Of a DNA stretch of 37,982 nt, positions 6,918 through 15,430 are shown one piece after another; position 1 is the first letter of the stretch, and each line of letters starts with the position of its first letter. The stretch is taken from NCBI GenBank assembly GCA_934438085.1, contig CAKSBC010000019.1:1-37982 (forward strand), in the 5' to 3' direction. The position numbers and the translations under genes were made by a program. The notes under the pieces are model-generated. The model did not search any database and was not told where the DNA came from. It worked only from the letters and a program-made list of their open reading frames with translations. The stretch is from an uncultured Lachnospiraceae bacterium. Its GTDB lineage: Bacteria > Bacillota > Clostridia > Lachnospirales > Lachnospiraceae.

Positions 6918-8835
6918 ATATCAGCTGTCCGTCTCCGATAACAGAAGCATCCAGTACGATATGATCATACGTAGATAATCCGTATACGGAGTTCTTTTTA
7001 ACTATACTGTAGCCGTTGGAGCTTTCAAGGATATCCACCTTTCTGAAAACCGTGTACCCCTTGTTAATGTTATATACGCCCTTTAAAGGCATTTTGGCAC
7101 TTATACAGTACATTCCGCCTTTGACAGCGATATCGCTTGATACAGGCTTTTCAGGGCTTTCAGACACGGTATCCTGCTTTAAGTCATCCTCAACAGCTGT
7201 TGTTTCAGCTTCTGTGGTTGCCTCAGTATTATCCAAATCCTCCGCCTGAGCCTCATCAATCGAATTATCAAGATCCTCATTGTTTTTGGATGATTCTCGA
7301 GCCTGTCTTCCGTCAATATCCTCCGCATCCTCATCGGAACTATCCGCTGAGCGAACATGTCTGTTAAGCGAAGCATCTTCATCTAAAGCTTCAGAATCAT
7401 ATCCTTCATTTTCAGCATTTTCAGCTGAAGCAGAACTGTCGTCTGAATCCTGTCGTATTGCAGTATCTTCTGATGAAGTATTCTCTACACTACTTTCTGT
7501 AGAATCTTCTGTTACTGCACTGGAGTTTTCTTTTACTTCGTTTTCGTCATCAGAAGCAACGGTCTCGGAGCCTCCTTCATTCGCAGCGCCGGATGCATTA
7601 TCAGCAGAATGGTCTGCAGTGCTTTCATTCAGGCTGCTTAAATCAGCACCCAAAGGCGGCACGACATAATCTCCCGGCTTTAGCAGGCTGTTTTCATCGC
7701 ATTCAATATAGCAGTAATCATCATCCTTACTGTATATATCTGTAATTACAAACTGATAGGATGTTCCGTTATCGCCTACAATAGCTTTATTAAAGCCGGT
7801 ATTACCGCCGGCATCCTCAGTAAGATACACCGAAGGAATAATATAAAAATCCTTTGTAGTGATAGCCTTATCCGGTATCTTGAGGCCTGAGACATCATTG
7901 GAAACGATGTCAAAGCTTACAAATCTGTCGGAGGTAAACTGAACCAGATAGCTGTTCATTGTAAGAAGTCCGTATTGACCTCCATCCGAACCGTAAACTA
8001 TACGGAAAGGAACCTTGACCTTAAAGCCTTTATCCGGAAATGATATAGTAAGAACCGTACTGTCAGAAAATGATGCCGCATCATCTTCATTAAGCATGAA
8101 TGCAATATACCAGTTCTCATCTGTTATAAGCTTATAAGCCGGCGAACCTGCCTCTACAAGATCTCCGGCCTTGACAGTATTTCGCTTATAGTCAGATTTA
8201 TCAAAAAGCTCTGCCGAGAGCTCATTTTCAGTGACCGACTCATATCCATCCGTGTAATAGCAGACGGTTCCGTTCTTTCCGGCCGGAAATTCCTGAAAGC
8301 TTATGCCGTTTGCCTTAAGATCGTCGGATATAGTATTGAATATGCTCAGACTTGAATATTCAACAGCCTTAGCCTCAAGGCTGTCATATACATCATAAAG
8401 CATATTGAAATCTCTATCAGAAAAGCTTCTGGAATAATGCAGCATCTCTGTGCGGATATCCTTAAGCTTCGACGAATTAACATCGGTAAGATCCTCGCTG
8501 TGCGAGCTTAAATATGATGACAGGTCACCGCCGGCATCGATAAGATAAACCGGTTCTCCGGCTGCAGTTTTACGTCCGTCAGCTACATAAAAATATATGT
8601 ATCCTCCGGATTCGGCATCAATGATTTCTTCCTGTCTGAGGATAAGCCCGGTATAATCATGTTCCTTAACAAGACTTCCTTCCTCAACCTCATAGTAATT
8701 GACATCTGCTCTTCCGCTGATAGAAATGAACGTAAAAATAAAGTAGGCAGCTGTCAGGATACCTAACAGCTTGCCTACAGTCGGCTTGAAAATTTTTCTT
8801 ATAGTTCTTTTTATTCTTAATTTTCTATGAGCCAT
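6910..8835 (-). CDS. HlyD-like membrane-anchored adaptor protein with acidic linker
   Basis: Resembles membrane-fusion (HlyD-family) adaptors seen in Clostridia beside a small P-loop protein; exact role unknown. From ATG 8835 it has 641 residues: a basic N-terminus, one membrane segment at about 21-40 (LGILTAAYFIFTF), then an extracytoplasmic part beginning with the biotinyl-lipoyl-like stretch GYIYFYVADGRKTAAGEPVY and a beta-rich core to about 395. Residues about 399-567 are low-complexity and rich in D, E, S and A, like a disordered tether. A conserved-looking end (KGGMYCISAKMPLKGVYNI) follows. An in-frame TTG at 8862 would add 9 residues and overlap the upstream gene; I prefer the ATG, 16 bases after that gene's stop, although its ribosome site is weak. 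No transporter ATPase or permease is adjacent, so export is not implied. Confidence 0.72.
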   Translation of the reverse strand: MAHRKLRIKRTIRKIFKPTVGKLLGILTAAYFIFTFISISGRADVNYYEVEEGSLVKEHDYTGLILRQEEIIDAESGGYIYFYVADGRKTAAGEPVYLIDAGGDLSSYLSSHSEDLTDVNSSKLKDIRTEMLHYSRSFSDRDFNMLYDVYDSLEAKAVEYSSLSIFNTISDDLKANGISFQEFPAGKNGTVCYYTDGYESVTENELSAELFDKSDYKRNTVKAGDLVEAGSPAYKLITDENWYIAFMLNEDDAASFSDSTVLTISFPDKGFKVKVPFRIVYGSDGGQYGLLTMNSYLVQFTSDRFVSFDIVSNDVSGLKIPDKAITTKDFYIIPSVYLTEDAGGNTGFNKAIVGDNGTSYQFVITDIYSKDDDYCYIECDENSLLKPGDYVVPPLGADLSSLNESTADHSADNASGAANEGGSETVASDDENEVKENSSAVTEDSTESSVENTSSEDTAIRQDSDDSSASAENAENEGYDSEALDEDASLNRHVRSADSSDEDAEDIDGRQARESSKNNEDLDNSIDEAQAEDLDNTEATTEAETTAVEDDLKQDTVSESPEKPVSSDIAVKGGMYCISAKMPLKGVYNINKGYTVFRKVDILESSNGYSIVKKNSVYGLSTYDHIVLDASVIGDGQLIYR

Positions 8836-8851
8836 TTCTCTTGAAATTAAA

Positions 8852-9271
8852 TCAAAGTGCAACAGCTACATACTGCTTGCAGCTCTCAGGAATATCCTTT
8901 GCATCCATTGATACGCTTATTACGAAATTAACTCCGTAGTTCTCTGAAAGTACAGCGATCTTGGCAATAGCACTTGAAATATCGGCACCCATAAGATTAG
9001 CTACTGTGAGGAATCCATCAAGGAACATATACTCAAGGTCATGATCCTGTGAAATAACTCCGCTAAGGAAACCGATATAGCCGTCCTCTGAATTTACAGG
9101 GAAGCTGCTAATATTGATAAGACGTATTTTATTTGAAAGCTCATACATGTGCTGAGCACTCTTATCTACATATACTACACTGCCGCTGGCTGTCTTAATA
9201 GCTTCTGCAGCTCTGTCAAGTAAATGCTTTGTCTTTCCTTTTCCTTTGCTGCCTACGATTAACTGTACCAT
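8852..9271 (-). CDS. Small P-loop protein of the type often labelled 'PilT'
   Basis: A 139-residue cytoplasmic protein with a Walker-A-like GSKGKGKTK at residues 7-15 near the start and a possible Walker B stretch YMFLDGF. Homologues are often annotated as twitching-motility ATPase, but this protein lacks the rest of PilT and no pilus genes are near, so that name should not be trusted. It may be a nucleotide-binding partner of the HlyD-like protein that follows 16 bases later. It has its own promoter (9308-9336) and a good site, AAGGAGG, 7 bases before ATG. Function unknown. Confidence 0.7.
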   Translation of the reverse strand: MVQLIVGSKGKGKTKHLLDRAAEAIKTASGSVVYVDKSAQHMYELSNKIRLINISSFPVNSEDGYIGFLSGVISQDHDLEYMFLDGFLTVANLMGADISSAIAKIAVLSENYGVNFVISVSMDAKDIPESCKQYVAVAL

Positions 9272-9307
9272 ACAAAACCTCCTTAAAAAGGGTTATCTTT
9301 TTATTTA

Positions 9308-9336
9308 ATTATATTACACCCGAAAACCTTTATCAA
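9308..9336 (-). promoter_or_regulatory. Promoter of the P-loop/HlyD-like pair
   Basis: TTGATA (9331-9336), 17 bases, TATAAT (9308-9313) on the minus strand: near-consensus sigma-A promoter. Transcription should begin near 9301, about 30 bases before the start codon. Confidence 0.85.
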
Positions 9337-9415
9337 GGAAAAATGGAGCAATATAAAAAATAATCCTAATACTCTATCAGTTTAATTACGAGTGATATTT
9401 ACTCACCGATCAGCT

Positions 9416-10399
9416 TTAGTTTTCACTGCTTTTTCCTGCAAGATTCTTCATTGAAGCATAAAGCTGTTCATATATAGGTGAGTTAAAAATAATGGATATA
9501 TATTCCTTTCCGCTGTCATCATTCTCACCTAATACGAGGCAGAAACCTGCTGCAGAAGTATGTCCCGTCTTTCCCGCAACAATATTCATATTGTCTGCAA
9601 ATGAAAACTTTTGGTTATAAAAACCGTTTCCTGATGTCCATGTAACCTCTCTCTGAGGGTTTCTTGAATTCTCGGCAGTGTTGACAGTACATGTATATGA
9701 TACCGTACTGCTGATTTTCCTGAATTCTTCATTCTTCATAGCCTCTTTAAAAATGAGGTACATGTCATAAACTGTCGTATAATGCTCAGGATCAGGCAAG
9801 CCGTGCGGATTCATGAAATGTGAATGTGTAGCGCCTAATTTCTTTGCCGTTGCATTCATAAGCTCGGCAAAGCTGCCTGAATCACCGCTTATATATGCGG
9901 CAATGGCCTCAGCAGCATCATTTCCGCTCGGGACCATTAGACCGTAAAGAAGCTCTCTCAGTGTGAGTGTATCTCCCGGTTCAAGGTCAGCCATTGATGA
10001 TCCGCTTACTGTTATTCTTGATGACTCCGGTACTGTAACCTCTGCGTCAAGGTCACCTCTTTCAAGCGCAATGAGGCATGTTAGGATCTTGGTTGTCGAA
10101 GCCGGATATACTTTCGTGTATATATTGTGCTGAGAAAGCACTTCTTTATCATCAAGTGAGAACAGACCGAAGGCTGCAGCATTTACGCCGTCAGTGTTAA
10201 GATCTGCATCGTCCTTAGGAACGCATAGCTCCGAGGCAAAGCCTGAAAGCTTCAAGGCAGAGTCGTTTTGCACAAGCTCTTCAAGCCCATTTTCCGGGAA
10301 GGTATAAGGATTTTCAAAGCTTTTTGTGCAGCCCGAAAGCAGCAGCATGGTTAAACATGCTGCCACCGATGTTGTTGTAATAATTGATTTATGATTCAC
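9416..10399 (-). CDS. dacA: D-alanyl-D-alanine carboxypeptidase, lipoprotein (peptidase S11)
   Basis: Penicillin-binding serine peptidase that trims the terminal D-Ala of peptidoglycan stem peptides at the outer face of the membrane. From GTG 10399 it has 327 residues: a signal peptide ending in lipobox LLSGC (C24 lipidated), active-site STTK at 101-104, SGN at 158-160 and KTG at 277-279, all three S11 motifs. The C-terminal PBP5 domain seems to be missing; the chain ends about 48 residues after KTG. I chose GTG because it gives an intact signal peptide and has GGAGAG upstream; the frame extends to a TTG at 10453 but that would bury the signal peptide. It overlaps the mgsA end by 11 bases and is the last gene of the elongation operon. 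The symbol is for the family. Confidence 0.9.
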   Translation of the reverse strand: MNHKSIITTTSVAACLTMLLLSGCTKSFENPYTFPENGLEELVQNDSALKLSGFASELCVPKDDADLNTDGVNAAAFGLFSLDDKEVLSQHNIYTKVYPASTTKILTCLIALERGDLDAEVTVPESSRITVSGSSMADLEPGDTLTLRELLYGLMVPSGNDAAEAIAAYISGDSGSFAELMNATAKKLGATHSHFMNPHGLPDPEHYTTVYDMYLIFKEAMKNEEFRKISSTVSYTCTVNTAENSRNPQREVTWTSGNGFYNQKFSFADNMNIVAGKTGHTSAAGFCLVLGENDDSGKEYISIIFNSPIYEQLYASMKNLAGKSSEN

Positions 10400-10778
10400 G
10401 CCACTCAAGCTCTCCGTTTCCAAGCGCAAGTATAAGAAGCTCAGCCGTAGCAAGATTGGTTGCGATCGGAATATTATAAAGATCGCAAAGCTTAACTATG
10501 TCATTGACATTAGGCTCGTGACTTGAATTATGATCAGGATCACGAAGGAAAATAACGATATCCATTTCATTATTGGATATCTGAGCTGCCATCTGCTGTG
10601 TTCCTCCAAGCTCACCCGGGAGAAACTTGTGGATATGAAGATTTGTAACATCCTCAACAAGTCTTCCTGTCGTTGACGTCGCATAGAGTTGGTTCCTTGC
10701 CAAAATGCTCTTATATGCTATGCAAAGATCCTGCATGAGCTTCTTTTTTGAATTATGAGCTATCAAACCGACATTCAT
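10389..10778 (-). CDS. mgsA: Methylglyoxal synthase homologue lacking catalytic aspartates
   Basis: The family turns dihydroxyacetone phosphate into methylglyoxal and phosphate in the cytoplasm. This 129-residue protein aligns along the whole family: LIAHN, YATSTTG, GELGGTQQ, FLRDP, SHEPNV, DLYNIPIATN. Against the E. coli enzyme (from memory, constant offset of 11) Asp20 is N9, Asp71 in GGDQQ is T60 and Asp101 in HDPDV is N90, while Asp91 (D80) and His98 (H87) remain. Asp71 and Asp101 are the residues assigned to proton transfer, so normal activity is doubtful; a regulatory or phosphate-sensing role is possible. It sits between rodA and dacA, a place where mgsA is often found in Clostridia. 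ATG with GAGGTC upstream. Confidence 0.85.
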   Translation of the reverse strand: MNVGLIAHNSKKKLMQDLCIAYKSILARNQLYATSTTGRLVEDVTNLHIHKFLPGELGGTQQMAAQISNNEMDIVIFLRDPDHNSSHEPNVNDIVKLCDLYNIPIATNLATAELLILALGNGELEWRES

Positions 10779-10796
10779 ATCTTTGACCTCGTTTCT

Positions 10797-11918
10797 CTAT
10801 TCTTTACTCTGAAAACCAACATTTAAAACCAAGCCTATCGCCATGTAAAGCGAAAGCAGTGATGAAGCACCTCTGCTTATAAACGGAAGTGTTACTCCCG
10901 TATTTGGGAAAATAGCAGTTGCTACTGCTATATTTGTAAATGTCTGGAAGCCGATCCAAACCGCAACGCCTACGCATATGGCTGCTCCGGCAACATTTTT
11001 AGAACGTCCGGCTATCCATAGAATAACTAAAATTATTGCAAAGTACAACAAAAGAATACCAAGACAGCCTCTGAATCCGAGCTCCTCTCCGATTATAGCA
11101 AAAATGAAGTCCGTATCCTCCTCTATGAGAAAGTTTCCTGCCTTTACAGAGCTGATGTCCGTATTATTGAGGCCTTTGCCGAAAAATCCTCCCGAGCCTA
11201 TGGCCATAATAGAATTGCCCTGCTGAAAGAAGGTGTCGGAGTACTCCTTAGGATATAGAAATCCGAGTATTCTGTTCTTCTGATATTCCTTGATAAAAGG
11301 GATCAAATGATAGTGATCCGTTGTAAATAAGAATATCACAAACCAGCATAAAAATCCTGCTATAAAAGAAAATAAAGCTATAAGCTTTACGCTTAATCCT
11401 GATGCACAAAGCATGATCGTGAAAATGACTGCTATTATTATAGTCGTACTTAGGTTTGGCTCTGCAAATACCAAAAGCAGCGGAACGCCTATAAGCGCAG
11501 CAGTCAGAGCTAAGAACTTTGGTTCATTGAGATTGTTCTTATTTCTTTCAAAATATGCTGCAAAAAATATGATAAGTCCGAATTTTGCGAATTCAGCAGG
11601 CTGTATCTGTCCAATGACAGGAAGTACTATCCAGCGACCGGCACCCTTATGCACCGCTCCTAAAAGCAGGACCATGAGAAGAAGGATCAATGTGCCGATA
11701 TATATGTAGTTTGCATATTTAAGCAGCTTATTGTAGTCAATAAATGATATTACGAGGCATATTGCAAAGCCTGTAAGCGAACCGATCATCTGCCTCGTGA
11801 TGATGCCTGCATCGCCGTTTGAGGCTGATCTTAATATCAGAATTCCAATGATATTAAGCACCGCAACAAGCACTATAAGCATAAGATTATGCGCTTTTAA
11901 ACTATATTTACCAACCAT
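10797..11918 (-). CDS. rodA: Rod-shape determining peptidoglycan polymerase RodA
   Basis: SEDS-family glycosyltransferase that polymerises lipid II during side-wall growth, paired with a class B PBP, here encoded just upstream. In 373 residues it has about ten membrane segments and the SEDS signatures: GAGRWI and QPAEFAKFGLI around 115-130, the extracytoplasmic loop with FIKEYQKNRILGF, GNSIMAIGSGGFFGKGL, and near the C-terminus FPNTGVTLPFISRGASSLL. ATG start with AAAGAG upstream; 39 bases after the PBP2 stop and 18 before mgsA, so within the elongation operon. Confidence 0.95.
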   Translation of the reverse strand: MVGKYSLKAHNLMLIVLVAVLNIIGILILRSASNGDAGIITRQMIGSLTGFAICLVISFIDYNKLLKYANYIYIGTLILLLMVLLLGAVHKGAGRWIVLPVIGQIQPAEFAKFGLIIFFAAYFERNKNNLNEPKFLALTAALIGVPLLLVFAEPNLSTTIIIAVIFTIMLCASGLSVKLIALFSFIAGFLCWFVIFLFTTDHYHLIPFIKEYQKNRILGFLYPKEYSDTFFQQGNSIMAIGSGGFFGKGLNNTDISSVKAGNFLIEEDTDFIFAIIGEELGFRGCLGILLLYFAIILVILWIAGRSKNVAGAAICVGVAVWIGFQTFTNIAVATAIFPNTGVTLPFISRGASSLLSLYMAIGLVLNVGFQSKE

Positions 11919-11957
11919 GTTAAGTATACTCTTTCATGTATAAAATGTCACGTTTCA

Positions 11958-14885
11958 TCAGCCGTCCACAACGTTTGTGATCTGTATTCCCCTCGCATCA
12001 TCATTAATAATGCTTGGAAGATCCACAGCACCGTAATAGTAATCGTAAACTCGTCTTGCAAGTCTTGCAGAGTTTCCTGATGAATATGAAAACGGCATAA
12101 CTACTGTAACTGCAAGCTCAGGATCATCATAAGGAGCGTAAGAAACAAATTCACCGTGGTTTCCCCTGGTCTTAACCTCCTCGGCAGTACCTGTTTTTCC
12201 CGCTATCTGAACGGTATCCCAATTCTGGAAAACGCCCTTTGCAACACCTGTGGTTATAACGCTTCTTGTTCCCTCGTGTACTGCATCCCAGGTACTCTGT
12301 GAAAGCTCGATATTATCGATGACCTCAGCAGGGAATTCCTGAATAAGGTTGCCGTTGCAGTCAGTTTCTTTTTTCAGCAGAGTAAGATTAAAAAGCTTAC
12401 CGTTATTGGCAAGTGCTGTAGTGTATCTTGCGAGCTGAACATTATTAAATGAGTTTGTACCCTGTCCGAAGGCAGATCTTTCAGGGTCAGAGTCTGACAT
12501 ATGAGGCTCTTTCTCATCTATCTGAATGCCGCTCAGACGATCAAGACCGAATAAGCTTTCATACTTCTGAATCTTTTCAATACCGGTAGACGGTGAATAA
12601 ACCTGTTCTCCTGTAGTCTCATCTGTGATCATTGACAATCTGTGACCGTAGTCGGCAAAGCTGAAGTTACAGGAATTTTCAATAGCTCCTGATACTGTAA
12701 GCTCATGATGTCCCGGTGCACCGATCCAACAGTTAATGTTAGGTGTTACCTCTGTGTACTTACCTGTACAGTTAACAGTGTCTGTAAGACCTATTGCCTT
12801 TTCCTCCAATACAGCAATTGCGGTAAGTGGCTTAAGAGTCGAACCCGGAGCCTTGTTGGTCTGCGTAGCTGAGTTGATCAGAGGCAGGGAAAGATCATTT
12901 AAGCAGTCACTGAAATAGTTAACATCATTTATTCGATTATTATCGTATCCCGGATATGAGACAAGTGCTTTAACATCACCGGTGTTAACATCTGTAATTA
13001 CTACCGAACCCATGCACGGATCAAGTGCCATCTGTGCCGGTGTGATCTCTATTGCCTTTATTCTGTCAATAAGGAAGCTGTATGCATAATCTTCGTCTCC
13101 TGCATAAAGCGCATTATATCTTTCCTCATTGAATTCAAGCACGCCCTGCTCATAAAGTGCCATGCACAGCAGTCTTCCCGAAAGACCGTTTTTATCAAAC
13201 AGCATGTATTTATATATCAGCTTATCAAAGTCAGCATCATCCTGAAGCTGCTTTAAAATATAATCACAAATGTTTCCGTAAATAACATCGGCATCCTGGT
13301 ACTGAGCTCCGTTCATTTCACCCAATACATTAATATTTACCCAGCCTTCGGAAATACCCGAATATAGGTAACTGCGCAGACTTATGCTGTCATTCTTCCA
13401 GGCAAGATAGCTTTCCGAGTAATTGTCTATCCTTGAGGTATCGACAATATTAGTGTCAGCCTGTGAAAGTGACTCGAAAATATATGCCATATATGCAACA
13501 TATTCCTTTGAAAGCTCTGAAAGCGGAGCCGCATTCTGACTCTGAAGCTGTTTTTCAAGCTCGGCAAGAACTTCTTTTTTATGTCTGGTAAAGGCTGCTG
13601 CTATCTGTGCCTCTGCGGCACCACGGCTTTCCGTATCAAAAAAGCTTGCTGTGTCAAGTATGTTGTTGTTTATAAACTGATAAAAGGCAGTATCAACAGA
13701 TATAACGATATCCGAAGCTCTTGCAGCTGTCTTGATATCGGCAGCCGGAATATTGACTATTTTGTTAGCTATTATACCTGCAAGCTGCTGCTCCAAAAGA
13801 TGATAAACACCTATCTGCAGATTCTGATCAATAGAAAGATATATATCGTTTCCGGCTGACGGCTGCGTCTCGCTTATGGTCTGAAGCACCTGACCGTAGC
13901 TGTCAACATATATTTGACGTTCACCCTTTATGCCTCTTAATTCCTGCTCCATAGTCTTTTCAATGCCTGTAGCACCTACAAGATCTGTAATATCATAGTC
14001 AGGATTTGTTTTCTGAAGCTCCTTTAAGGTAGTGTCGTCCTGTATTGCACCTGTATATCCTATAATGTGTGAGAAATACTTTGCATTATTGTAACGTCTT
14101 ATATAGGACTCTTCTACATTCATTCCATTAAGATCTCCCTGATTTTCAAGGAGCTCTGCCATACATTCCTCTCCTATGTCCGTTGATATTGTGCTGGTTT
14201 CATATCTCTGGAATGCAGTCTGCCTCATCGTATACAGAATTTTGATCATATCAAGCAATGTTCTGTCCGATGGAAGCACAGGGGTCCCGTCAGCTGCCTT
14301 TATAGAACTAAAAGCATAGTCCGATATCTTTTTATTGAAAATGTCTCTGGCTGAAACATCTGACGGATATTTTTTCTCGCCGTCCTTATTTTTCTTATCA
14401 AGATCTGATGTCTTGCAATTATAAACATTTGCAAGAAAACGTCTCTTGGCGGCATTGCCGGTGCAGGTGAAATAAAGCTCTCCCGAGTCATTCATATCCA
14501 TCTCAAACTTTGAGCTGATAGCGGCGTTATGCTTTTCCAATATGCCGGCAAGCTTATATAGCATGAGATTGCGGTCATTATAATCAGAATATGACCCGTC
14601 ATCTGCAATTACAACATTATAAGAAAGACGGTTATAGGCAAGGAGATTCCCGTTGACATCGTAAATGTTTCCTCTCGTTCCCTTAATTTTTACAGTTCTT
14701 TCTATCTTATCAATAAATTCTGCGGAATATTCTCCGCCGTTTACGACCTGAAGGACATATAATCTGTTTAAAATGATTCCGAAAAGGACTGCGAATAAAA
14801 CAGCAACAAAGATGATCCTTACCCTGATAGGATGCTCAAGTCGTTCTTTTAGAAATTCAAATATATTTTCGAGCTTATCACGCAA
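11958..14885 (-). CDS. mrdA: Penicillin-binding protein 2 (class B, elongation transpeptidase)
   Basis: Cross-links peptidoglycan as partner of RodA; single-pass protein facing outward. 975 residues, against roughly 600-700 in most bacteria. Seen: membrane anchor at about 25-45; pedestal motif GTRGNIYDVNGNLLAYN at about 74-90; transpeptidase motifs STLK (682-685), SCN (738-740) and KTG (897-899). The extra length lies mainly between the pedestal and the transpeptidase domain, roughly 370-620, a helical, Glu/Asp/Tyr-rich stretch seen in large clostridial PBP2s. The start is TTG at 14885: AAGAGGA lies about 7 bases upstream, it overlaps mreD by 8 bases, and the next methionine would remove the membrane anchor. 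Confidence 0.94.
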   Translation of the reverse strand: MRDKLENIFEFLKERLEHPIRVRIIFVAVLFAVLFGIILNRLYVLQVVNGGEYSAEFIDKIERTVKIKGTRGNIYDVNGNLLAYNRLSYNVVIADDGSYSDYNDRNLMLYKLAGILEKHNAAISSKFEMDMNDSGELYFTCTGNAAKRRFLANVYNCKTSDLDKKNKDGEKKYPSDVSARDIFNKKISDYAFSSIKAADGTPVLPSDRTLLDMIKILYTMRQTAFQRYETSTISTDIGEECMAELLENQGDLNGMNVEESYIRRYNNAKYFSHIIGYTGAIQDDTTLKELQKTNPDYDITDLVGATGIEKTMEQELRGIKGERQIYVDSYGQVLQTISETQPSAGNDIYLSIDQNLQIGVYHLLEQQLAGIIANKIVNIPAADIKTAARASDIVISVDTAFYQFINNNILDTASFFDTESRGAAEAQIAAAFTRHKKEVLAELEKQLQSQNAAPLSELSKEYVAYMAYIFESLSQADTNIVDTSRIDNYSESYLAWKNDSISLRSYLYSGISEGWVNINVLGEMNGAQYQDADVIYGNICDYILKQLQDDADFDKLIYKYMLFDKNGLSGRLLCMALYEQGVLEFNEERYNALYAGDEDYAYSFLIDRIKAIEITPAQMALDPCMGSVVITDVNTGDVKALVSYPGYDNNRINDVNYFSDCLNDLSLPLINSATQTNKAPGSTLKPLTAIAVLEEKAIGLTDTVNCTGKYTEVTPNINCWIGAPGHHELTVSGAIENSCNFSFADYGHRLSMITDETTGEQVYSPSTGIEKIQKYESLFGLDRLSGIQIDEKEPHMSDSDPERSAFGQGTNSFNNVQLARYTTALANNGKLFNLTLLKKETDCNGNLIQEFPAEVIDNIELSQSTWDAVHEGTRSVITTGVAKGVFQNWDTVQIAGKTGTAEEVKTRGNHGEFVSYAPYDDPELAVTVVMPFSYSSGNSARLARRVYDYYYGAVDLPSIINDDARGIQITNVVDG

Positions 14886-15414
14886 CGTTTTTTCCTCTTA
14901 TATTGTCGATCTTATCAAGTTTTCTGTTGGTATTGAGCAGTATTCTGTACGCGATTATCGTTATGATAAGCGTAAAAAAGAGCTCTGGAATGATGACTTT
15001 AAATATTGAATAAATGATATTCATTCTTCCTACAGCTATAAATCTGTAGCACAGCAGTGCGCCGTTATACACAATCTCATTAACGGTACAAAGTATGAGC
15101 GGAAAAATCAGAGAATCATTCTTCAGCTGCTTTGAAAACAGTCCGCTAAAAAATCCCAAATAGCTGTAAAACAATATAAATAATCCAAATGCCTCAGGAT
15201 AAAACAGATCCATAAGCAGACCTGCAAAAAATCCGCAGATCATGCCTGTCATGGTTCCGTATATATAGCCGTAAGAAAACGTGATTATAAGAATTAGATT
15301 CGGTGTTGCCGAAAGAAAACCGAGTATAGGGAACACACAGGTCTGCATCAAAAAAGCAGCCAGTATCAAAAGAAAGTAAATGCTTATTCTTTTAACTATT
15401 ATGCCTATTCTCAC
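14878..15414 (-). CDS. mreD: Rod-shape determining protein MreD
   Basis: Membrane part of the elongasome, linking MreC and MreB to RodA-PBP2. The 178-residue protein has about five hydrophobic segments spread along its length and the family-like TPNLILIITFSYGYIYG and GFFAGLLMDLFYPEAFGL stretches. Start is GTG 15414 with AAAGGA upstream at rather long spacing (about 12 bases); no better start exists before the first membrane segment. Sits between mreC (16 bases gap) and mrdA (8-base overlap). Confidence 0.92.
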   Translation of the reverse strand: MRIGIIVKRISIYFLLILAAFLMQTCVFPILGFLSATPNLILIITFSYGYIYGTMTGMICGFFAGLLMDLFYPEAFGLFILFYSYLGFFSGLFSKQLKNDSLIFPLILCTVNEIVYNGALLCYRFIAVGRMNIIYSIFKVIIPELFFTLIITIIAYRILLNTNRKLDKIDNIRGKNVA

Positions 15415-15430
15415 TTTTTAGATATTTCCT

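Noticed and set aside
7280..7669. Plus-strand open frame of 129 codons
   Set aside because: Mirror of the acidic low-complexity linker of the HlyD-like gene; composition alone keeps it open.
8852..9271. Twitching-motility ATPase PilT
   Set aside because: Only a Walker-A-like loop is shared; length, other motifs and context do not fit.
9340..9415. Terminator after dacA
   Set aside because: Only a 4-bp GAGT/ACTC hairpin far from a T run; not convincing.
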